Source: Bordetella parapertussis
Lineage (GTDB): Bacteria; Pseudomonadota; Gammaproteobacteria; Burkholderiales; Burkholderiaceae_C
DNA: 6,130 nt
Direction: 5' to 3'
Assembly: GCA_945878355.1 (NCBI GenBank)
Contig: CAMCTC010000192.1
Span: forward strand, 1-6,130
Below are positions 1 to 5,219 of the stretch, one piece after another. The notes beneath the pieces were generated by a model, which did no database searches, was not told where the DNA came from, and saw only the letters and a program-made list of their open reading frames with translations. The position numbers were made by a program, and so were the translations under genes. Each line of letters starts with the position of its first letter. Within the stretch, counting starts at the first letter, position 1.

Positions 1-1288
1 CCGGCAATCCCATCCACTGCATCAGCGTCGCGCCGAACTGGTCGGTGGCCACGGCTGGGACGAACCGTCCCTCGCTGCCGCGGTCGGCATCGTCGACGCC
101 GCCCAGCACCAATGAAGGCAGACGGCCCAGCACCTGACCGCCGGCCACAGCGCCGCCCATCGCCAGCCAGTGACTGCCCCAGGCATGGTCGCTACCGCCG
201 CCCGAAGCCTGCCTGAGCGTGCGGCCGAAATCCGACATCGTGAAGGTCGTCACATCCAGATTCAGGCCCGATGCCTGGTTGGACTGGTCGAACGCAGCCA
301 AAGCCTGGGCCAGCACGGCGAACTGGCTGTCCTGCGTCCCCACGCCGCTGCCGCGCTGGGCAGAGTGGGTGTCGAAACCGCCCCAGTGCAGCACGAACAC
401 CTGACGCCGGTAACCCATGGACTTGAAGACCGGCAGCACCGAGGCCAGTGACTTCAGGATCGACCCCAGGTTGTCGGTGCCGAAGTCGGCTTGGGGCTCG
501 CGGGCCTGCAAGAAGGCCTTGGTCAGGATCGTGGATTCGGTCACGCTGCTGTTGAAGCTGCGGGCGTACTCGGCCTCGTAGTCATTGGCGAACTGCCACT
601 GCGCCATGCGGTTGATCGACTGCGACCAATAGGACTCGGGCTGGGCCAGATCGGCACGCCCCCACCAGCGCGCGCCGCCGCCGCCCTGCATGAAGGCAAC
701 GCTCGAGCGTCGGCCCAGCACCAGAGTCCGGTTGTTGTCCATCGTCACCGCACTGAGCGGCTGCTTCAGGCCCGCAGGCAGCAACTCCAGCGACCGGCCG
801 GCCCAGCCACTGGCGTCGGCGTCGCCCATCCAGCCTTGCTGCATGTCGGCCTGGTCGCTGTGCGACAGCAGGAACGGCGGCACGGCGACCGCCCGGTCAC
901 GCACCTGTTCTCCGGTGGCCGGGACGATCAGCGGCCCGACATTGGCGACCCAGGCCAGTCTTTGCTGGTTGTAGAGCGTGGCCAGCTGGGCCAGCGCCGG
1001 GTGCAGGCCGAAGCTGTGGCCGATGCTCGCGCCGTCCAGCTTGGCCAGGCTGTCCTTGGGCAGCGCCAGATCGGGCCTCGCGTTGGCGTAATCGCCATAA
1101 GCGCCATCGAGCGGTATCAGCGTGTTGTTGCCGTCGTTGCCGCCATTGAGATAGACACAGACCAGCGCCCGGTAGTCGCTGGCCGCGGCGCTGCCAGGCA
1201 AACTCAAAGAGCCCAGCAGGCTGGCGGCGCCCACGCCACCTAGCAAGGGCAAAGTGGCGCCGATGCGGACGAAAGCTCGACGCTTCAT
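1..1288 (-). CDS. DUF1501 family Tat-exported protein (C-terminus outside window)
   Basis: The frame is open from ATG at 1288 down to the window edge, about 429 codons with no stop; probably only the last few dozen residues are missing. The N-terminus has a twin-arginine motif (KRRAFVR, residues 2-8), a hydrophobic stretch and an AxA-type site near residue 36 (GSAAA-SDY), so Tat export is likely. DUF1501 hallmarks are visible in order: YLNGGNDGNN (about 46-55), HSDQADMQQGW (about 144-154), HWGGFDTH (about 302-309), SDFGRTLR (about 353-360) and DHAWGSHWLAMGGAVAGG (about 368-385). From family knowledge, DUF1501 proteins resemble the alkaline phosphatase/sulfatase superfamily, and the conserved Asp/His residues suggest metal binding; the substrate is unknown. 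The start overlaps the stop of the upstream DUF1800 gene by four bases (ATGA). A GGGG lies 7 nt before the ATG, so translational coupling is likely. Family assignment is firm; function is not. Confidence 0.95.
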   Translation of the reverse strand, partial: MKRRAFVRIGATLPLLGGVGAASLLGSLSLPGSAAASDYRALVCVYLNGGNDGNNTLIPLDGAYGDYANARPDLALPKDSLAKLDGASIGHSFGLHPALAQLATLYNQQRLAWVANVGPLIVPATGEQVRDRAVAVPPFLLSHSDQADMQQGWMGDADASGWAGRSLELLPAGLKQPLSAVTMDNNRTLVLGRRSSVAFMQGGGGARWWGRADLAQPESYWSQSINRMAQWQFANDYEAEYARSFNSSVTESTILTKAFLQAREPQADFGTDNLGSILKSLASVLPVFKSMGYRRQVFVLHWGGFDTHSAQRGSGVGTQDSQFAVLAQALAAFDQSNQASGLNLDVTTFTMSDFGRTLRQASGGGSDHAWGSHWLAMGGAVAGGQVLGRLPSLVLGGVDDADRGSEGRFVPAVATDQFGATLMQWMGLP

Positions 1289-2958
1289 TTCATGACCCCG
1301 AAAAATGGGCTGGTCAGCGCATAGTGCAACAGCACCACCGCGCCTTCGGCCGGACGATCGGCTGACGGCGCACCGCTCCAGGTGGGTTGAGCCGCAGCCA
1401 ATTCCATCAGGTTGCTCCTGAGCGTGGCAGGCATCGCACCACGAAAAAACCGGCTGCTCAACTGGTCGACATAGGCTTTGGGTGATTCGGCATAACTTTT
1501 ACCCAGCGCGGCAACCTCGCAACCGGCGGCGGCGCTGGCGACGGGGTCGGTCAGCAAACCCTGGAGTTGACCCAGCCTGGCTGTCAGTTCGATCGTGTTG
1601 AGCAGCTTTTGCTCGGGCGCCAACAGGTTGCTGCCCGGCGCGCGGTCGGTCGGGAGGTAGAAGCTGAAGACGCTGGCTGCGGTGAAGGGAAACTGTACCC
1701 GCGGCGCGGCCGTGCCACCGCCTGGCCATTCAAGAGGCCGGGTGCAGCCCAGTCCGCGCAAGGTCGCCATGAACCAGAGCCAGGGTTCGCGCAGCTTGCC
1801 GAAGCGTCTGGCATCGACGCCTGGGACATCGCCGCGCCGGGCTTCGGGGTCGATCAGCACGGCCTTGACCAGGGCTTTCATGTCGCCCGCCACGCCTCGA
1901 CCGTTGTCGCGGAACACCGCAGAAACACGCGCGATGTATTGCGGCGTCGGGTTGCTGGTGACCAGGTGCTGGATCAAGCGCAGGCTGACAAACGGCGCGG
2001 TGTTGGGATGCTTCATCAGCATCGCCACGACCGCGTCGAGTTCCTGAGGGGGTTCGCGTCCGGCTGGGAAGTCCGTGCCCAGGATCTTCTTGGCACCGCG
2101 GTCGTGGGCCGACGCCCAGTCCTCTGGCACCATCAGCTTGCCGGCGTTGATCCAGTTCGACCCGAACAAGACGTTGCTGGGCGCAAAGCGCCAGCCTGTC
2201 AGCGCACGAGCCAGTTCCTCCACATCGTCCTGCTCGTAGGTCTCCAGCGCCTTGCCCTTGGCATCACGCATCGTCGTGCCGTCGGGGTTGAGCTGCACCA
2301 CGCCCAGCGAGAACAACTGCATCAGTTCTCGCGCGTAATTCTCGTTCGGCGCGCAGTCCCGGCACTGCGCAGACTTGGGTCGATTCTGGACGTTGTCCAG
2401 GAAACTGCCCATCACCGGGTGCACCGACAGTTCGCGCAGGAACTCACCGTAATTGCCCAGCGCGTGGCGCTGCAGCAGGTTGAAGTACTCGACCTGCCCG
2501 TAGGCGTTGCCGCTGTTGGCCGGCACGAACTGCATCAGCGCCCAGCCCACGCGCAGCCTGAGCTGGTCTGGTGCGGTCAAGGGCAATTGAACCAGCGCGC
2601 GGTCCTTCCACTGGAAGGCCCGGTCTCTTTCAGCCTGGTTCTGGTCGTTGTAGTCGATGACCCAGGCCGGTGCGTCCATGCGCGAGACCGGCAAGGCGAT
2701 CTGGTCGCTGATCCAATCCTCAAGACCACGTTGCGCAAGACTGCTCAGCAGCACCGGCGTCGCGCCAAAGCTGACCTGATCGGCAACACGGGCTGCGGCG
2801 TAGGTCGTCAGCTTCGAGGCGGCGGTCGCATTGACGACCTGGCCCGCGGAAGCCGATGGCGCAATGGCATCGGCGGGCACCGATTGCCCACAGCCCGCGA
2901 TGAGCAGGCACAGGGCTGACAGCGCAGCCAGGACCAGGAGAGGGAGTCGAATGAACAT
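1285..2958 (-). CDS. DUF1800 family lipoprotein
   Basis: About 557 residues. The N-terminus is a lipoprotein signal: a hydrophobic core followed by the lipobox I-A-G-C (Cys near residue 23), so the mature protein is probably lipid-anchored. DUF1800 features follow in order: the FGATP...GLEDWISDQ segment (about 64-87), RLRVGWALMQF (about 134-144), a YF..LQRHALGNYGEFLREL...HPVMG block (about 158-184), the signature PNENYARELMQLFSLG (about 204-219), DDVEELARALTGWRF (about 244-258), and a C-terminal LTSPFFGVMK resembling the usual ending. A CxxC pair (about 199 and 202) precedes the PNENYARE signature. I chose ATG at 2958; a TTG one codon upstream (2959-2961) is an alternative and changes nothing important. 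No good Shine-Dalgarno is visible. The gene is first in a two-gene operon with the DUF1501 gene. These two families often co-occur, which suggests a shared envelope function, but no reaction is known to me. Confidence 0.95.
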   Translation of the reverse strand: MFIRLPLLVLAALSALCLLIAGCGQSVPADAIAPSASAGQVVNATAASKLTTYAAARVADQVSFGATPVLLSSLAQRGLEDWISDQIALPVSRMDAPAWVIDYNDQNQAERDRAFQWKDRALVQLPLTAPDQLRLRVGWALMQFVPANSGNAYGQVEYFNLLQRHALGNYGEFLRELSVHPVMGSFLDNVQNRPKSAQCRDCAPNENYARELMQLFSLGVVQLNPDGTTMRDAKGKALETYEQDDVEELARALTGWRFAPSNVLFGSNWINAGKLMVPEDWASAHDRGAKKILGTDFPAGREPPQELDAVVAMLMKHPNTAPFVSLRLIQHLVTSNPTPQYIARVSAVFRDNGRGVAGDMKALVKAVLIDPEARRGDVPGVDARRFGKLREPWLWFMATLRGLGCTRPLEWPGGGTAAPRVQFPFTAASVFSFYLPTDRAPGSNLLAPEQKLLNTIELTARLGQLQGLLTDPVASAAAGCEVAALGKSYAESPKAYVDQLSSRFFRGAMPATLRSNLMELAAAQPTWSGAPSADRPAEGAVVLLHYALTSPFFGVMK

Positions 2959-3129
2959 CAAAACGCGTCAGTCCAATCTATACCTTGGCGGCTGGCTGCA
3001 ATTGTCAGCAAAAAATCAGTATATCCACTGAACACATTGAGATCGTTGAATGAATAGCATGCCCTCACTGTGGCATTCCTCAGGCGCCTAGGGGCCTGCC
3101 GAGAGCCTACCCGTGGCGCCGCAGTCGCT
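2959..3129. other. non-coding stretch upstream of the DUF1800 operon
   Basis: I see no gene on either strand. The DUF1800 operon promoter must lie here or further right. On the minus strand a TATAGA (2977-2982) sits about 19 nt before the ATG, but no convincing -35 box is at the proper spacing, so I do not annotate a promoter. An imperfect short inverted repeat (ATGCC/GGCAT, near 3059-3076) and an AGGCGCCT palindrome (near 3083) are too small to interpret. Confidence 0.4.
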
Positions 3130-3285
3130 TCAGACCAGCAACGCCATCGGCGGCGTCAACACGAGACCCTTTGCCCGCTTCGCCAGCCGCCGGTCGAATG
3201 TCGCGAATCCGGCAGCACGAGAACTACGCGTCAGGTGCAGCGCATCAGCGAAATTCAGGCCCTTGTCGAATGCATGCTCAAAGTC
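3130..3285 (-). pseudogene. PIN-domain (VapC-like) protein, C-terminal remnant
   Basis: Between an in-frame TGA (3286-3288) and a TGA stop (3130-3132) there are 51 codons and no start codon near the beginning. The peptide opens with DFEHAFDKGLNFADALHL and continues with GFATFDRRLAKRAKG. The FADALHL and F-x-TFDRRLAKRA blocks are the typical C-terminal half of a PIN-domain ribonuclease, carrying the two later conserved acidic positions (Asp in FADA, Asp in TFDR). Full PIN toxins are about 130-140 residues; the N-terminal half with the first catalytic Asp is absent. The sequence to the right (3289-3400) shows no PIN-like peptide in any minus frame. No antitoxin gene remains beside it. It is therefore a dead fragment, most likely of a type II toxin-antitoxin VapC. 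The assignment rests on motif recognition only. Confidence 0.75.
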
Positions 3286-3302
3286 TCATGAGAAACAAAA
3301 CG

Positions 3303-3317
3303 TTCCGCATTGTGGAA
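3303..3317. promoter_or_regulatory. isolated TTCC-N7-GGAA palindrome, possible IclR-type operator
   Basis: TTCCGCATTGTGGAA is symmetric about position 3310, with only one pair of positions (3307/3313) breaking perfect symmetry. TTCC...GGAA palindromes of this size resemble operators of IclR-family regulators in proteobacteria; that resemblance is from memory and not specific. No intact gene starts near it on either strand, so if it is an operator it has lost its target gene. It may also be chance. Confidence 0.3.
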
Positions 3318-3377
3318 TGACCCAAGTTCGGTCGTTTCTCCGCGAACGCCGGGCGTCGACAGGGGCCTGGGATGCTC

Positions 3378-3441
3378 TCAAGCAAATGTAGCTTTGCCAC
3401 TTTGCTTGACCCCCATGGGGGGCGGCCGGCTTCGGCCGGCC
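3378..3441. repeat. cluster of three consecutive inverted repeats (REP-like or terminator module)
   Basis: Three palindromic units lie end to end. First, TCAAGCAAA (3378-3386) pairs with TTTGCTTGA (3401-3409), a perfect 9-bp stem whose 14-nt interior can partly pair as well (GTAGC with GCCAC, one mismatch). Second, CCCCCATGGGGG (3410-3421) is a perfect 12-bp palindrome. Third, GGCCGGC (3424-3430) pairs with GCCGGCC (3435-3441) around a TTCG tetraloop closed by C-G, a very stable RNA hairpin when read on the plus strand. Read on the minus strand, the cluster begins 9 nt after the stop codon at 3451, a terminator-like position, but no U-tract follows. It could be a transcription end, or a copy of a dispersed intergenic element; the second needs a genome-wide comparison. 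Confidence 0.6.
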
Positions 3442-3450
3442 TCGGGGCGC

Positions 3451-3540
3451 TCAGTTGCCATAGACGCCGAACTGCGGCAGGCCCAGGCTCTGGAACTCGT
3501 CGTGCGGCAGCAAGTCCAGGCCGCCGCGCCGTGCAGCGCT
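3451..3540 (-). other. short in-frame tail of unknown origin, ending in LGLPQFGVYGN
   Basis: Directly after the stop of the acyl-CoA synthetase remnant, the same frame continues for 29 codons to a second TGA (3451-3453). The peptide ends DEFQSLGLPQFGVYGN and looks like a genuine protein C-terminus rather than random translation. I do not recognise the family. It lies immediately before the inverted-repeat cluster, as the last part of a real gene would. It may be a further amputated gene fused to the ligase remnant, or chance. Confidence 0.3.
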
Positions 3541-3668
3541 TCAGGCCACCTGCCGTGCCTGTACCGCCCAGTAGGGCTCGCGCAGCCTGGTCTTCAGACC
3601 TTGCCCGCACCCGACATTGGCAAGACCGCCACGAAGTCCACGCTACGCGGGCACTTGTAGCCGCCGAT
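3541..3668 (-). pseudogene. acyl-CoA synthetase (AMP-forming), frameshifted C-terminal remnant
   Basis: Read on the minus strand from 3668, the peptide IGGYKCPRSVDFVAVLP is followed by MSGAGKV and then a TGA (3594-3596). Shifting one base restores LKTRLREPYWAVQARQVA and a TGA (3541-3543). Together these match the extreme C-terminus of AMP-forming acyl-CoA synthetases: the GYKCPRS block, then the P-x-S-x-x-GK segment with the invariant adenylation lysine, then LKT-LR-P-W. The break is explained by one missing base in GTC(C)TGAAG. Only about 42 of the usual 500 or more residues remain, so no enzyme can be made. Homology stops at or just before the stop codon of the serine hydrolase gene (TGA at 3668-3670), so the two genes were joined by a deletion or insertion that removed the rest of the ligase. 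Recognition is by motif and I consider it strong. Confidence 0.82.
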
Positions 3669-4873
3669 CAGCGGGTCATCGCGCCATACACAAGGTTCTG
3701 CAATTGCTCGCGATAAACCTTGCGGATCTCGCCAGGCGCCACCGTGCCGGCCACCACCACCAGTTTCTCGGCGGGGTCGGCAAAGAAGATCGTACCGTAG
3801 GCACCATTCCAGCTGAATTCACCGACTCGTCCCGGCACGGCGGCAACGCCCGGTCGGGTTCGCACAGCGACCCCCAAACCGAAGCCATAGCCTTCCCGAT
3901 GCGGTTCGGTCAGCGTGATCGTGTTGATCATGCTGCCGGTCAGATGGTCCGAGGTCATCAGGGCCACGACCTGCGGACTGAGGATCCGCTGGCCCTCGAA
4001 CAGGCCGCCGTCATGGAGCATCTGTCCGAAACGCAGGTAGTCGGACACCGTCCCCAGCGCGGCCGCGCCACCCCAGTCATGCGAAGTCTGCTGCTCGGCC
4101 ACGGTCACCGCCTGGGGCTTGCCATCGACAGGACTGACCGAAAAGGGCCGCGCCGCGCGCGCCTTGCGCTCCTCGGTCAACTCGAAACCGGTCTGGCTCA
4201 TGCCCAGGGGCCTCCAGAGGATCTCGGACAGATAGTCGCGCAGCCGTTTTCCGGTGACCTTCTCGATGACGAGTCCGAGAATGTCGGTGGAATAGCCGTA
4301 TTCAAAGGCTGTACCCGGCTGATGCGTCAGCGGCAAGGCGGTGATTCGCTCGATGAAGGACTCCGCGCTGTCCGAGAACATCACCGCACTGGTCGCAGGC
4401 CACAGCGCGGCTGCCGGTCCGATGCCGCGTCCGCCATAGGTGATGCCGGCGGTGTGGCGCAGCAAGTCGTGGATGAAGATCGGCCTGTCCTGCGCAAAAA
4501 GTGCCATACCGCCGTGGCCGTCATCCAGGCCCACCTTCATGCGTCCGAAGCCCGGGAAGTAGCTGTCCAGGCGGCTCTTCAGAGGCAGCCTGCCCTCCTG
4601 CATCAGCCGCAGCGCAGCCACGCTCACCATGATCTTGGTCATCGAAGCCAGGGCAAACACGGTATCGAGCTTCATCGGCTTGCCTGCCGCCGGATCACTC
4701 AGACCATAGGCCTTGTGATGCAGCAGACGACCCTCGCGCGCAATCGCCAGCACCGCACCGGGCAGGCGCGATGCCGAGATTTCGCGATCAAAGAACGCGT
4801 CGATGACCGCCAAGCCGCTGGTCGAAAAACCGAACGATTCGGGTTCTGCGCTGGGTAGAGGAAAGGTATTCAT
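3668..4873 (-). CDS. serine hydrolase, beta-lactamase/esterase family (class C-like fold)
   Basis: Intact gene of 401 residues from ATG at 4873, which is preceded by AAAGG at 8 nt spacing. A GTG at 4930 would add 19 residues but lacks such a site. The nucleophile motif S-x-x-K is SMTK (Ser about 77, Lys about 80) in FALASMTKIM. HTAGI (about 140-144) and the EYGYSTDILGLVIEKVTG block (from about 191) follow, where Tyr in Y-G-Y-S is the expected second catalytic element. WNGAYGT (about 355-361) takes the place of the KTG box. This pattern is typical of the PF00144 family (EstB-like esterases, class C beta-lactamases, DD-peptidases); SMTK plus YGYS favours an esterase or peptidase over a true antibiotic-resistance enzyme. 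No signal peptide is visible, so it is probably cytoplasmic. It stands alone, flanked by gene fragments on both sides. Substrate unknown. Confidence 0.93.
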   Translation of the reverse strand: MNTFPLPSAEPESFGFSTSGLAVIDAFFDREISASRLPGAVLAIAREGRLLHHKAYGLSDPAAGKPMKLDTVFALASMTKIMVSVAALRLMQEGRLPLKSRLDSYFPGFGRMKVGLDDGHGGMALFAQDRPIFIHDLLRHTAGITYGGRGIGPAAALWPATSAVMFSDSAESFIERITALPLTHQPGTAFEYGYSTDILGLVIEKVTGKRLRDYLSEILWRPLGMSQTGFELTEERKARAARPFSVSPVDGKPQAVTVAEQQTSHDWGGAAALGTVSDYLRFGQMLHDGGLFEGQRILSPQVVALMTSDHLTGSMINTITLTEPHREGYGFGLGVAVRTRPGVAAVPGRVGEFSWNGAYGTIFFADPAEKLVVVAGTVAPGEIRKVYREQLQNLVYGAMTR

Positions 4874-4958
4874 GCAGCGGACCTTTGTGTTGAATGATGC
4901 GGCGAAGAAGAGGATAGTGTCTTCGAGCACCCATTTTGCTTCCCCATGGCAGCCCGAA

Positions 4959-5219
4959 GCCAGGATTGAACGATGTTGGCCCGGTCACGTTGCTGCGCCC
5001 GGCTGCGGCAGGCAGCGCAAGCGGAAAGGTGGCTTGCGCGCGGCGCTCGAGTTCCTCGCGCGACACCAGGCCTTTTTCGATCAACAGTGTCGCCAAGCTG
5101 GTGAGGGAGCGCTCGTGATAGTTCGCCGGCCTATAGTGGCACGGCTCCATGCGCTCGATGGCGTGGCGATATTCATCTATGTTGAAGACGCCCATCCTGA
5201 CCGCCAGCGAGTACTGCTC
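4959..5219 (-). pseudogene. nitrile hydratase beta subunit, internal remnant
   Basis: The minus strand encodes YSLAVRMGVFNIDEYRHAIE, then RMEPCHYRPANYHERSLTSL and ATLLIEKGLVSREELERRA, reaching SFNPG. This matches the N-terminal helical domain of nitrile hydratase (or thiocyanate hydrolase) beta subunits: an F-x-x-DEFR-AIERM helix, a P-x-x-Y-x-x-x-x-YYERWL segment, and the LLVEKGLVT-EEL helix. Nitrile hydratase converts nitriles to amides using an alpha/beta heterodimer. Here both ends are lost: upstream the frame enters the antisense of the transposase at about 5214-5219, and after FNPG (where a GDRVRV barrel would follow) similarity stops at about 4959. There is no start codon with a ribosome site and no alpha subunit in view. 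The frame itself is still intact, suggesting recent loss. Assignment from family motifs only. Confidence 0.78.

Noticed and set aside
491..1243. Plus-strand open frame (250 codons) opposite the DUF1501 gene
   Set aside because: Shadow frame; the DUF1501 frame on the other strand is continuous and carries all family motifs.
1567..2919. Long plus-strand open frame (450 codons) opposite the DUF1800 gene
   Set aside because: Antisense shadow of a GC-rich gene; composition is Gln/Arg/Val/His-rich with no domain, while the minus strand has clear DUF1800 motifs.
2977..3012. Possible sigma-70 promoter for the DUF1800 operon (TATAGA with TTGCTGACA upstream)
   Set aside because: The best -35 candidates are 20 or more bases from TATAGA and the leader would be only about 10 nt; too weak to annotate.
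3378..3441. CRISPR array or attachment site
   Set aside because: The repeats are inverted, not direct, and there are no spacers, integrase or tRNA nearby.
3278..3610. Minus-strand open frame (110 codons) across the ligase remnant and repeats
   Set aside because: Different frame from the ligase homology, crosses the inverted repeats, and is an Arg/Ala/Pro-rich sequence with no recognisable domain.
3617..4858. Plus-strand open frame (413 codons) opposite the serine hydrolase
   Set aside because: Shadow frame; the minus strand encodes an SxxK serine hydrolase with a good ribosome site.
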